DNA of 64,000 nt, from positions 1-64,000 of the forward strand of contig NZ_WIDL01000024.1 in assembly GCF_009496535.1 (NCBI RefSeq), written 5' to 3'. Position numbers and translations under genes: made by a program. This DNA is from Stenotrophomonas sp. MYb238 (GTDB lineage Bacteria; Pseudomonadota; Gammaproteobacteria; Xanthomonadales; Xanthomonadaceae). Shown one piece after another: positions 53,144 to 62,135 of the stretch. Below the pieces are notes generated by a model. It saw only the letters and a program-made list of their open reading frames with translations, was not told the DNA's origin and ran no database searches. Position 1 is the first letter of the stretch. Every line of letters begins with the position of its first letter.

Positions 53144-56100
53144 ATGACAGCCGCGCCAGTCCCGCCAGGACGTCCGCCGCCGCCGCGGGCGCGCGGCATG
53201 CGCGCGTGGCCGTGGCGCGCGCTGGCGGCGCTGCTGGTGCTGTGCGGGATCGCGGTGCCGGCGCTGGCCGGTGACCTGCGCGACTACACCCACGACGTGT
53301 GGACCACCCGCGACGGCCTGCCGCACAACACCATTTCCGACATGGCCCAGAGCAGCGAGGGCTACCTGTGGCTGGCCACCTGGGAAGGGCTGGTGCGCTA
53401 CAACGGCAACGAGTTCCGGGTGTACGACCGGCGCAGCCAGCCGGCACTGCGCGACAGCGCCATCGCCGCGGTCTACGCCAGCCGCAGGGGCGGGCTGTGG
53501 TTCGCCGACTCGCGCGGCAACCTGGGCTGCTGGCAGTCCGGCGACCGGCTGCGCTACTGGGGACGCGCGCAGGGTCTGCCCGGCACCGTCATCGACAGCG
53601 TGTTCGAGGACGCGCAGGGCATGGTGTGGATCACCCTGAACGGTACCGGGCTGGGGCGCCTGCATCCGGCCAGCGGCCGCTTCGAGCTGCTGCGTCCGCC
53701 AAGCGACGGCGCCGGCTTCGTCGGCATCCGCCCGGTGCAGGACGATGCCGGCCGGTTGTGGATTGGCACCCTGCACGGCCTGATGTACGTCGATGGCGAC
53801 CGCCTGCTGCCGGCCCCGGCGGCGTTCGGCCTGAAGCCGGTCCTGTCCTGGCCGTACCGCGCAGCCGATGGCCGCATCTGGGTGGTGGCCGGCGACACCC
53901 TCTACCGCATGCAGGACGGCGGCCTGCAGCACTGGCGCACGCTGCCGCAGGCCGGGCGCATCACCGCGCTGCTGCAGGACGACTACGGCACGCTGTGGCT
54001 GGGCACCGAGAACCGCGGCGTGCTGCGCCTGGACGAAGACGGCGTGGAGCAGGTCGGGCGCGCCATGGGCCTGCCCGACGGGCGCGTGGCGGTGCTGTTC
54101 GAGGACCACGAGGGCAGCCTGTGGGCCGGGGTCAACGGCGGCCTGTACCGCCTGCGCGAAGCCTTGTTCAGCACCATTGGGGTGCAGGCTGGGCTGGTGA
54201 ACGACTTCGTCCGCACCTTGGCGCAGGACGCCGGCGGCACGGTGTGGATCGGCGGCAGCAGCGGCCTGGACGGCGTGGCCGCCGATGGCGGCATCCGCCA
54301 CGTCGAGCTGCCGCCGGCCAACGCCAACCGCGGCGAGGTGTCGGTACTGGCCCTGCTCGCCGCCGGCGACGAGGTGTGGGCCGGCACCTATGGCGACGGC
54401 ATCTACCACCTGCGCGACGGCCGCGTGCTGGCCCGCTTCGACCGCGACGACGGCCTGCCCAACAACCATGTGCGTTCGCTCGCGCCCGCCCGCGACGGCG
54501 GGCTGTGGGTGGGCACGCGCCAGGGCGTGGCCCGGCTGCGCGATGGCCGGGTCGAGCCGCTGCAGGGCGCCGGCCTGCCGCACACGCTGGTGCACGCACT
54601 GCTGGAAACCCCGCGGGAGCTGTGGATCGCCGCGCTGTCGGGGCTGTACCGGTATGCCGACGGCGTGGCCGAGAAGGTGCCGCTGGGCGAGGGCGACGAC
54701 GGCGGGCAGCGCGTGCTGGCGCTGTACCACGACGCCGCCCGCGACGCCCTGTGGGTCAGCAGCGACCGCGGCCTGTACCGGCTGCGTGGCGGCAAGGTGG
54801 CGCACGTCGGCCTGGCGCAGGGGCTGCCGGTGGACGCGGTGTTCCAGATGGTGGTGGACCCCGCCGGCTCGGCCTGGCTGGGCAGCAACCGCGGCGTGCT
54901 GCGCATGGACTACGCGCAGCTGGACGCGGTGGCCGACGGCCGCCTGGCGCGGGTCGGCGTGGACCTGTACGGCAACCGCGACGGCATGACCAACGCGCAG
55001 GGCAATGGCGGCTCGGGCATCAGCACCCTGCTGGCCGCCGATGGCGCGGTGTGGTTCGCCACGGCCGGCGGCGCGGCCGTGGTGCAGCCCGCGCGCCTGC
55101 AGCGTTTCCGCGAGCTGCCGGCACCGGCGGTGGTGGTGGAGGCGCTGCTGGCCGACGGCCGGCCGCTGCCGTTCGTCGAACAGGGCCAGGTGCGGGTGCC
55201 GGCCGGTACCCGACGCCTGGCCATCACCTACGCGGCGCTGACCTATCTTTCGCCGCAGGGGGTGCGCTACCGCACCCGGCTGGACGGTTTCGACCGCGGC
55301 TGGGTGCCGCGCGGCAGCCACCGCACCGTCGAGTTCACTTCGCTGCCGCCCGGCGACTACCGCTTCCGTGTAGAGGCGGCCAACGGCGAAGGCGCCCCGG
55401 CCGGCGCCGCCGCGGTGCTGGGCCTGCGCATCGAGCCGTACTGGTGGCAACGTACCTCGGTGCGCATCGCCGGCGCGCTGGCGCTGGCGATGCTGGCCTT
55501 CGGCCTGTACCGGCGCCGGCTGGTGCAGTACCGGCGCGACACCGCGCGGCTGGCGCGGCTGGTGGACGAGCGCACCGGCGACCTGAAACGGCAGGCCGAG
55601 CAGCTGGCCGAGGCCGACCGCGAGAAGCAGGGGCTGCTCGACCGCCTCGGCGCGCAGGCGCGGCTGCTGGAGCAGCAGGCCCACCAGGACGCCCTGACCG
55701 GCCTGCCCAACCGGCGCGCGTTCGAGGCGCGGGCGCGCTGGGAGATCGAGCGCGCGCAGCGCGAGCGCCGGCCGCTGTCGCTGGCGATCCTGGACATCGA
55801 CCATTTCAAGCGCATCAACGACGAGCGCTCGCACGCCGTCGGCGACGAGGTGCTGCGCCGGTTCGCCGCGGTGGTGGGCCAGGCCTGCCGCGCCGACGAC
55901 TTCCTGGCCCGCATCGGCGGCGAGGAGTTCGTGCTGCTGCTCCCCGGCCTGCCGCTGGACGCCGCGCGCGCGGCCTGCGAGCGCCTGCGCGCCGCGGTGG
56001 CCGGCCCCGTCCTCGCGCAGGTGGCGCAGGGCCTGCCGGTCACCGTCAGCATCGGCGTGACCGAGGCGGGGGCGGGCGCCACGCCCGGGGTCCTGATGCA

Positions 56101-56176
56101 GGAGGCCGATGCGGCGCTCTACCGCGCCAAGCACGGCGGCCGCAACCGCGTGGAAAGTGCCGGTGCGGACCGCTGA
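53144..56176 (+). CDS. periplasmic-propeller diguanylate cyclase (first of a tandem pair)
   Basis: A large membrane-bound signalling protein of about 1010 residues. After a signal/anchor helix, seven- and six-stranded Reg_prop-type repeats (typified by GYLWLATWEGLVRYNG and LWLGTENRGVLR) form a double beta-propeller in the periplasm; a Y_Y_Y domain (about 690-760) and a membrane helix (about 765-785) follow. A coiled coil leads to a GGDEF domain with signature GGEEF (about 925-929) and the RxxD inhibitory site R-A-D-D. The start is uncertain: 53135, 53144 and 53198 are all possible. Its design is that of hybrid two-component propeller sensors. Confidence 0.88.
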   Translation: MTAAPVPPGRPPPPRARGMRAWPWRALAALLVLCGIAVPALAGDLRDYTHDVWTTRDGLPHNTISDMAQSSEGYLWLATWEGLVRYNGNEFRVYDRRSQPALRDSAIAAVYASRRGGLWFADSRGNLGCWQSGDRLRYWGRAQGLPGTVIDSVFEDAQGMVWITLNGTGLGRLHPASGRFELLRPPSDGAGFVGIRPVQDDAGRLWIGTLHGLMYVDGDRLLPAPAAFGLKPVLSWPYRAADGRIWVVAGDTLYRMQDGGLQHWRTLPQAGRITALLQDDYGTLWLGTENRGVLRLDEDGVEQVGRAMGLPDGRVAVLFEDHEGSLWAGVNGGLYRLREALFSTIGVQAGLVNDFVRTLAQDAGGTVWIGGSSGLDGVAADGGIRHVELPPANANRGEVSVLALLAAGDEVWAGTYGDGIYHLRDGRVLARFDRDDGLPNNHVRSLAPARDGGLWVGTRQGVARLRDGRVEPLQGAGLPHTLVHALLETPRELWIAALSGLYRYADGVAEKVPLGEGDDGGQRVLALYHDAARDALWVSSDRGLYRLRGGKVAHVGLAQGLPVDAVFQMVVDPAGSAWLGSNRGVLRMDYAQLDAVADGRLARVGVDLYGNRDGMTNAQGNGGSGISTLLAADGAVWFATAGGAAVVQPARLQRFRELPAPAVVVEALLADGRPLPFVEQGQVRVPAGTRRLAITYAALTYLSPQGVRYRTRLDGFDRGWVPRGSHRTVEFTSLPPGDYRFRVEAANGEGAPAGAAAVLGLRIEPYWWQRTSVRIAGALALAMLAFGLYRRRLVQYRRDTARLARLVDERTGDLKRQAEQLAEADREKQGLLDRLGAQARLLEQQAHQDALTGLPNRRAFEARARWEIERAQRERRPLSLAILDIDHFKRINDERSHAVGDEVLRRFAAVVGQACRADDFLARIGGEEFVLLLPGLPLDAARAACERLRAAVAGPVLAQVAQGLPVTVSIGVTEAGAGATPGVLMQEADAALYRAKHGGRNRVESAGADR

Positions 56177-56286
56177 GACCGGCGCCTGCGCCGCGCCGCG
56201 CGTGAAGGCGGCATCGGCGCGCATCGCGTTGCTGCGCGGTGCGGGGAATGCACCTACCATGTGCGCACTCCCCCCCGTTCGTGCAC

Positions 56287-59200
56287 ATGACGTCGCCGCC
56301 GCAGCCTGAGCGCATCGACCGCCACCACCGGGTGGCCGGCATGCCGTTGAACCGCCGCGCATCGCCGCGTCGCAGCCGCCGTGCCCGCTGGTGGGCCTGC
56401 CACGTCCTGCTGCTGTTGCTGTGCCTGCTGGTCCCGGCCGGCGGCGTGGCGGCGGCGGAACGCACGCCGCCGCTGCGCGACTACGCGGTCGACATGTGGA
56501 CCTCGCGCAACGGCCTGCCGCACAACTCGCTGCGCGGCATCGCGCAGACGCCTGAGGGCCACCTGTGGTTCGCCACCTGGGAGGGCGTGGCGCGCTACAA
56601 CGGGCTGGATTTCGAGCTCTACGACCGCAGCACGACGCCCGGCCTGCTCGACAACGGCATAGGCGCGCTGTACGTGGACCGCGACGGCGCGCTGTGGGTG
56701 ACCGACTCGCGCGGCAACGTGCTGCGGCGCACGCTCGACGGGCGCTGGCGGCAATGGCCGCAGCAGCCGCCGGCGCCGCAGGTGCTGATCCAGGGCATGC
56801 AGAAGGACAGCAAGGGCCGGCTGTGGCTGCTCTACGAGGGAAGGGGGCTGGGCTATATGTCGCCGGAGGGACGCTTCGTCTATGAAGCGCCGCCGCCGGG
56901 CGCGCCGGTGAACATGACCCTGTCCAACTGGCTCGCGGTCGACGACAGGGACCGTGTCTGGGTCGGCACGATGGATGGATTGAGGCTGCGCGGCGACGAC
57001 GGCGTGCTGGGCAATGCGCCGGCCCGCCTGGGCCTGCCGCCGGGCTCGGCATGGCCCTATCGTGCGCCGGATGGTGCGCTCTGGATCGTGGCCGAAGGCG
57101 CGCTGTACCGCATGCAGGACGAGGGTGCGCGGCGGGTGCACACGCTGCCGGGCATTTCCCACACCACGGCGATGCTGCAGGACCGCCACGGCGACCTGTG
57201 GCTGGGCACCGAAAACCAGGGGCTGTTCCGCATCGGCAGCCGCGGCGTGGAGCATCTGCCGGAAAACCGGCAGGTGCGCAGCGGGCGCATCGCCAGCCTG
57301 TTCGAGGATGCCGAAGGCAGCATCTGGGTGGGGGGCAACGGCGGCCTCTACCGGCTGCGCGAAACCCTGTTCAGCAACTACACCACCGCCGATGGCCTGA
57401 GCGGGGACTACGTGCGGGCGGTGATGGAGGACGACCGGCAGCGCCTGTGGGTGGGCAGCGCCGCCGGCCTGGACCGGATGGAGCGTGACGGCCGCATCGT
57501 GCCGGTGCCGCTGCGCAACAGCGTCGGCAGGGCACCGTCGGTATTGAGCCTGGCCCAGAGCCGCGACGGCGCGGTGTGGGCCGGCACGTTCGGTGATGGC
57601 ATCTACCGCATCGACCGCGATGGCCGCAGCCGCCATTACGGTACGGCCGAAGGCCTGGCGGCCGGCAATGTACGGGTGATGTCGGCCGACCGCGACGGCA
57701 ACGGCATCTGGGCAGGCACCCAGCGCGGCCTGGTGCGCATCACCGACGACGGCGTACGCGTGCCCACGACACCGGGCCTGCCGGGCGGGCTGGTCACCGC
57801 GCTGCTGGCCAGCGACGACGGTTTGTGGGTCGGCACCATCGAAGGCATCCGCGTGCTGCGCGGGAACACCGTGCAGCGGCTGGACGTGGATGGCCTGGGC
57901 GGCGGCCGCAGCATTTTCGGCTTCACGCCGGTGGGCGATGCGATGTGGATCACCTCCGACCGCGGCCTCTACCGCTACCGCGACGGACAGCTGGCGCGGG
58001 TCGGGCTGGAACAGGGCATGCCCGTGGACACCGTGTTCGAGATGGTGCCCGACCGCCTGGGCAACGTCTGGATCAGCAGCAACCGCGGCGTGCTGCGCAC
58101 CACCCTGGCCGCGCTGGACGACGTGGCCGACGGCCGCAGCGCGCGCATCGAGGTGGAGCGCTACAACGAGATCGACGGCATGCACAACGCGCAGGCCAAT
58201 GGCAGCACCGGGCCATCGGCGACCCTGCGCGGCGACGGGACCTACTGGGTCGCCACCGCCGGCGGCCTGAGCATGGTCGATCCGGCGCGGCTGCAGCACT
58301 TCCGCGAGCGGCTGCCGCCACCGGTGGTGGTGGAAAGCGTGCAGCTGGACGGCGTGCCGCTGCACTGGCAGGAGCAGGACGTCACCCGGGTTCCCGGCGG
58401 ACAGCGGGTGACGGTGGGCTACGTGGGCCTGAGCTACCTGATGTCAGACCGGATCCGCTACCGCACCCGCCTGGAAGGCCTGGACCGCGGCTGGATCGAG
58501 CGCGGCAACCAGCGCAGCGTCGAGTTCATCGGCCTGCCGCCGGGCAACTACACCCTGCACGTGTCGGCCATGCACCCGGGCGGCCGCTGGAGCGAGAGCG
58601 AGGCGGCATGGAGCTTCACCGTCGAGCCGCTGCTGTGGCAGCGCCGCAGCGTGCAGGCGGTGGCCGGCGTGCTGCTGCTGCTGGCGCTGGTGGCGCTGTA
58701 CCGCTACCTGATCCACCGCTACAAGACCAGCAACATCCGCCTGGCGCGGCAGGTCGACGAACGCACCGCCGACCTGCAGCTGCAGGCCGAACGCCTGCTG
58801 GCCGCCAACCAGGAGAAGACCGCGCTGGCCGAGCGCCTGCGCCAGCAGGCCGAGGCGTTCGAGCGGCAGGCGCACGAGGATCCGCTGACCGGGCTGCCCA
58901 ACCGCCGCGCCTTCGACGAGGGCCTGGCGCGCGATTTCGCCCGCTCCCAGCGCAGCGGCCACCCGTTGAGCCTGCTGGTGCTGGACATCGACCACTTCAA
59001 GACCGTCAACGACACCTGGTCGCACAGCGTCGGCGACCAGGTGCTGTGCGAGGTGGGGCGGCTGCTGGCCGCCAGCTGCCGCGACTCGGACCTGCCGGCG
59101 CGGCTGGGCGGCGAGGAGTTCGCGCTGCTGCTCAACGACACCGCGCTGGACGAGGCGCAGCTGGTGTGCGCGCGCCTGCAGGGCCTGTTCCATGCGCAGC

Positions 59201-59358
59201 GCAACTGGGCCGGCATCGAAGGCCTGCGGGTGACGTTCAGCGCCGGGCTGGTGCAGCTCGGCGCCGGCGACCGCGCGCCGCTGCTGCTGTTCCAGCGCGC
59301 CGACAAGGCCCTCTACCAGGCCAAGAGCGACGGCCGCGACCGGATCTGCCTGGGGTAG
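56287..59358 (+). CDS. periplasmic-propeller diguanylate cyclase (second of a tandem pair)
   Basis: A paralogue of the previous gene (about 1023 residues) with the same order: signal anchor, propeller repeats beginning DMWTSRNGLPHNSLRG, Y_Y_Y domain, membrane helix (about 785-810), coiled coil and GGDEF domain (signature GGEEF about 941-945; inhibitory site R-D-S-D). The close parallel, from DYAVDMWTS to the C-terminus, shows an old tandem duplication with divergence of the sensor. The start could be 56239, 56287 or 56341. Its TAG stop is the TAG of a GTAGGAGCG repeat. Confidence 0.88.
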   Translation: MTSPPQPERIDRHHRVAGMPLNRRASPRRSRRARWWACHVLLLLLCLLVPAGGVAAAERTPPLRDYAVDMWTSRNGLPHNSLRGIAQTPEGHLWFATWEGVARYNGLDFELYDRSTTPGLLDNGIGALYVDRDGALWVTDSRGNVLRRTLDGRWRQWPQQPPAPQVLIQGMQKDSKGRLWLLYEGRGLGYMSPEGRFVYEAPPPGAPVNMTLSNWLAVDDRDRVWVGTMDGLRLRGDDGVLGNAPARLGLPPGSAWPYRAPDGALWIVAEGALYRMQDEGARRVHTLPGISHTTAMLQDRHGDLWLGTENQGLFRIGSRGVEHLPENRQVRSGRIASLFEDAEGSIWVGGNGGLYRLRETLFSNYTTADGLSGDYVRAVMEDDRQRLWVGSAAGLDRMERDGRIVPVPLRNSVGRAPSVLSLAQSRDGAVWAGTFGDGIYRIDRDGRSRHYGTAEGLAAGNVRVMSADRDGNGIWAGTQRGLVRITDDGVRVPTTPGLPGGLVTALLASDDGLWVGTIEGIRVLRGNTVQRLDVDGLGGGRSIFGFTPVGDAMWITSDRGLYRYRDGQLARVGLEQGMPVDTVFEMVPDRLGNVWISSNRGVLRTTLAALDDVADGRSARIEVERYNEIDGMHNAQANGSTGPSATLRGDGTYWVATAGGLSMVDPARLQHFRERLPPPVVVESVQLDGVPLHWQEQDVTRVPGGQRVTVGYVGLSYLMSDRIRYRTRLEGLDRGWIERGNQRSVEFIGLPPGNYTLHVSAMHPGGRWSESEAAWSFTVEPLLWQRRSVQAVAGVLLLLALVALYRYLIHRYKTSNIRLARQVDERTADLQLQAERLLAANQEKTALAERLRQQAEAFERQAHEDPLTGLPNRRAFDEGLARDFARSQRSGHPLSLLVLDIDHFKTVNDTWSHSVGDQVLCEVGRLLAASCRDSDLPARLGGEEFALLLNDTALDEAQLVCARLQGLFHAQRNWAGIEGLRVTFSAGLVQLGAGDRAPLLLFQRADKALYQAKSDGRDRICLG

Positions 59359-59426
59359 GAGCGCACCTCGGTGCGCGATGTGGCTTTCCCGGCAAAGCGT
59401 CATCGCGCACTGAAGTGCGCTCCTAC
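59355..59426. repeat. GTAGGAGCG palindrome between the GGDEF gene and rnt
   Basis: An imperfect inverted repeat with arms at 59355-59380 and 59401-59426, both headed by GTAGGAGCGCAC and separated by 20 bases. Each arm's GTAG contains a stop codon, of the GGDEF gene on the plus strand and of rnt on the minus strand. It is of the REP type known in Xanthomonadaceae and Stenotrophomonas, and can form a strong bidirectional hairpin. Confidence 0.82.
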
Positions 59427-60058
59427 AGGCGCGGCCAGCCGTTGACGATCTGGCAGAACAGGCGCGCGGTCTGCTCGGTGTCGTACACCGCGCTGTGCGC
59501 CTGGTTGGCGTCCCATTCGAAACCGGCGGCCTGCACCGCGCGCGCCAGCACGGTCTGGCCGTAGGCCACGCCGGCCAGGGTCACCGTATCGAACACGCTG
59601 AAGGGATGGAACGGGTTGCGCTTGTGGCCGCTGCGCGCGACCGCGGCGTTGAGGAAGTTCAGGTCGAAATGGGCGTTGTGGCCGACCAGGATCGCGCGCT
59701 GGCAGTTGTACTTCTTCAGCGCCGCGCGCACCGGCGCGAACACGTGCTCCAGCGCCTCGCGCTCGGGCTTGGCCAGCCGGAACGGATGGTCCAGCACGAT
59801 GCCGGTGACTTCCAGCGACTTGGGGTCGATGTCGGTGCCTTCGGCCGGCACCACGTGCGCGCAGCTGGTCTGGCCGGGCAGCAGCAGGCCGTTCTCGTCC
59901 ATGTCCAGCGGGACCACGGCGATTTCCAGCAGCGCGTGCCGGTTCCAGTCGAAGCCGCCGGTCTCCACGTCCACCACCACCGGCAGGAAGCCGCGGAAGC
60001 GTTGCGCCATCGGCGTGGAAACAGGAGCGGTGGCCGGGGAGGCAGCGGGCTGGTTCAT
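59423..60058 (-). CDS. rnt: ribonuclease T
   Basis: A DEDDh 3-prime exoribonuclease that trims tRNA and other small RNA ends (211 residues). The Asp/Glu pair (Asp30, Glu32) is in [10 protein letters not shown], the second acidic site in [10 protein letters not shown], and the His and Asp of the last motif in [26 protein letters not shown] is also diagnostic. An inner ATG at 60010 is a possible start, but the longer one matches family length better. It ends within the GTAG palindrome. Confidence 0.95.
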   Translation of the reverse strand: MNQPAASPATAPVSTPMAQRFRGFLPVVVDVETGGFDWNRHALLEIAVVPLDMDENGLLLPGQTSCAHVVPAEGTDIDPKSLEVTGIVLDHPFRLAKPEREALEHVFAPVRAALKKYNCQRAILVGHNAHFDLNFLNAAVARSGHKRNPFHPFSVFDTVTLAGVAYGQTVLARAVQAAGFEWDANQAHSAVYDTEQTARLFCQIVNGWPRL

Positions 60059-60098
60059 CGCGATAGGGTAACAGAGGGGCCGCGGCGGACCCTGCCGC

Positions 60099-60950
60099 TC
60101 AGGTCGCCGCGACCCGGTGGCGCTGGTTCTTGACCGCGTACATGTCCGCGTCGGCGCAGCGCAGCAGGGTTTCGGCGTCGTCGCCGTCGTCCGGGCAGCA
60201 GGCCACGCCGATGCTGACGCCGATGCGGGAGAACGGCGGCGGCGCCTGCTCGGCGTCCAGCGCGGCCTGCAGTGCGTCGGCCACCGCGCGCGCGTCGGCG
60301 CGGCTGGCGCAGCCCGGCAGCAGTGCCACGAATTCGTCGCCGCCGACGCGGGCGATGAAGTCGCCGTGGCGCAGCGCCCGCCGCAGGCGGTCGGCGGTCT
60401 CGCACAGCAGGCGGTCGCCCTGCGCGTGGCCGTGGCGGTCATTGATGGCCTTGAAGCCGTCCAGATCCAGATACAGCACCGCCAGCGGCTGCGCGCCGCC
60501 GCCGAGGCTGCGTTCCAGTTCCTCGCGCAGCCGGTAGCGGTTGGGCAGGCTGGTGAGCGGGTCGTGCCCGGCCATGAATTCCAGCCGGCGCTCCAGGTCG
60601 CGAAGCTCGGTGATCGGGTGGCCGACGGCGATGCGCACGCCGTAGTCGGGCAGCCACTTGGCCGACCACTGCATGTCCACGATCCGGCCGTCGCGGTGCA
60701 CGTAGCGGTTGCGGAAGTTCGGCAGCGGCCGGCCCTCCATGACCCGCTGCACGGCCTGGGCGGTGATGCCGTGGTCCTCGGGGTGGACCAGTTCGATCAT
60801 GCGCCGACCCAGGACTTCGTCGGGGCGGTAGCCGATGAGCTGTTCGAAGGCGGCGTTGACCGCCAGGTAGCGTCCTTCCGGATCGACCACGCAGACCACG
60901 TCGGGCAGCAGGTCGAGGATCTCGCCCAGGGGCGGCAGCGGGGATGGCAT
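60099..60950 (-). CDS. PAS-GGDEF diguanylate cyclase
   Basis: A cytoplasmic protein of 283 residues with one PAS domain (about 8-110) and a C-terminal GGDEF domain that has the full GGDEF motif, preceded by the inhibitory site R-H-G-D. So it should make cyclic di-GMP and be subject to product inhibition. It has no membrane helix. It is transcribed toward rnt, 40 bases away, and divergent from the acyltransferase. Confidence 0.93.
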   Translation of the reverse strand: MPSPLPPLGEILDLLPDVVCVVDPEGRYLAVNAAFEQLIGYRPDEVLGRRMIELVHPEDHGITAQAVQRVMEGRPLPNFRNRYVHRDGRIVDMQWSAKWLPDYGVRIAVGHPITELRDLERRLEFMAGHDPLTSLPNRYRLREELERSLGGGAQPLAVLYLDLDGFKAINDRHGHAQGDRLLCETADRLRRALRHGDFIARVGGDEFVALLPGCASRADARAVADALQAALDAEQAPPPFSRIGVSIGVACCPDDGDDAETLLRCADADMYAVKNQRHRVAAT

Positions 60951-61111
60951 GCAGGGCGATGACGGGGCGGGGGCGACAGCAGGGATTATTACGCCGCCAC
61001 GGGTGTCCGGCGGAAGAGGGGGCGCGCATCGGCCGCGGTCGCCGATGGCGTTTGTTACCCTGTGCCGCTTTTCGATGGCGGCACAGGCCCGCGCCTCGCG
61101 AGATATTCCCC

Positions 61112-61993
61112 ATGAAATGGTTCCGCATCGTCCCCATCCTGCTGCTGATCGCGCTCAACACGCTGCTGCACTGCCTGCCGCTGTTCGCGGTGGCGCTGTT
61201 CAAGGCGGTGCTGCCGCTGGCCGCCGTGCGGCGCGCCTGCAACCCGCTGCTGACCGGGCTGGCCGAAAGCTGGATCGGCGTGAACAGCGCCATGCTCGGC
61301 GCCTTCACCCGCACCCGCTTCACGGTCGACGCGCCCGCCGCGTTGGCGCGCGACGGGCATTACCTGGTGCTGGCCAACCACCAGAGCTGGGTGGACATCC
61401 TGGTGCTGCAGAAGGTGTTCAACCGGCGCATCCCGCTGCTGCGCTTCTTCCTCAAGCGCTCGCTGTTCTGGGTGCCGGTGCTGGGGCTGGCGTGGTGGGC
61501 GCTGGATTTCCCGTTCATGGGCCGCTACAGCCGCCGGCAGATCGCCAGGAACCCGGAACTGGGCCGGCGCGACATGGAGGCGACGCGGCGCGCCTGCGGG
61601 AAATTCCGCGACATTCCGGTGGCGGTGATGAACTTCGTCGAGGGCACCCGCTTCACCCGCGCCAAGCACGACGCCCAGGCCTCGCCGTTCGGCCACCTGC
61701 TCAAGCCCAAGTCCGGCGGCGTGGCCTTCGTGCTGGATGCGATGGGGCAGGGCCTGCACGCGCTGCTGGACGTGACCATCGTCTATCCCAAGGGCATTCC
61801 GTCGATGCTGGACCTGATGTCCGACCGCGTCCCGGAAGTACGCGTGCGGGTGCGGCAGCGGCCGATCCCGGCCGAACTGGCCGGCGGCGACTACCAGGAC
61901 GACCGCGCCTTCCGCGCTCGGTTCCAGCAATGGATGAACGGCCTGTGGCAGCAGAAGGACGCGGACATCGCCGCGCTGCTGGAGACGCCGTAG
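61112..61993 (+). CDS. membrane-bound acyltransferase (PlsC/YihG-like)
   Basis: A glycerolipid acyltransferase-family protein of 293 residues. It starts with a membrane helix (about 6-28), and the catalytic NHQSWVD motif is at 89-95 (H-x4-D with His90 and Asp95). The glycerol-binding motif FVEGTRFTR follows at about 172-180. Most like YihG/YihG-type inner-membrane acyltransferases with DHQSWVD; its acyl acceptor is unknown. A GTAG repeat follows the stop closely. Confidence 0.88.
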   Translation: MKWFRIVPILLLIALNTLLHCLPLFAVALFKAVLPLAAVRRACNPLLTGLAESWIGVNSAMLGAFTRTRFTVDAPAALARDGHYLVLANHQSWVDILVLQKVFNRRIPLLRFFLKRSLFWVPVLGLAWWALDFPFMGRYSRRQIARNPELGRRDMEATRRACGKFRDIPVAVMNFVEGTRFTRAKHDAQASPFGHLLKPKSGGVAFVLDAMGQGLHALLDVTIVYPKGIPSMLDLMSDRVPEVRVRVRQRPIPAELAGGDYQDDRAFRARFQQWMNGLWQQKDADIAALLETP

Positions 61994-62007
61994 CCGTGCA
62001 GGAGCGA

Positions 62008-62079
62008 CCGTAGGAGCGACTTCAGTCGCGATGGGGACTTCCCGGGAAAGCCCCATCGCGACTGAAGTCGCTCCTACGG
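62008..62079. repeat. perfect GTAGGAGCGAC palindrome
   Basis: A perfect inverted repeat: arms 62008-62036 and 62051-62079 (29 bases each), with 14 bases between them that are themselves near-palindromic (TTCCCGGGAA). It belongs to the same REP family as at 59355. It lies between the acyltransferase and peptidase genes and probably halts or stabilises the upstream transcript. Confidence 0.9.
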
Positions 62080-62135
62080 TGCCGGCCGCCGCACGGTTTA
62101 GAGTGTGCAGTCCCCTGCAACCCGGAGCCGCCGCC

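Noticed and set aside
53126-57052. A 1308-residue minus-strand frame across both propeller genes
   Set aside because: Antisense to repetitive propeller coding DNA; its own apparent repeats only mirror those.
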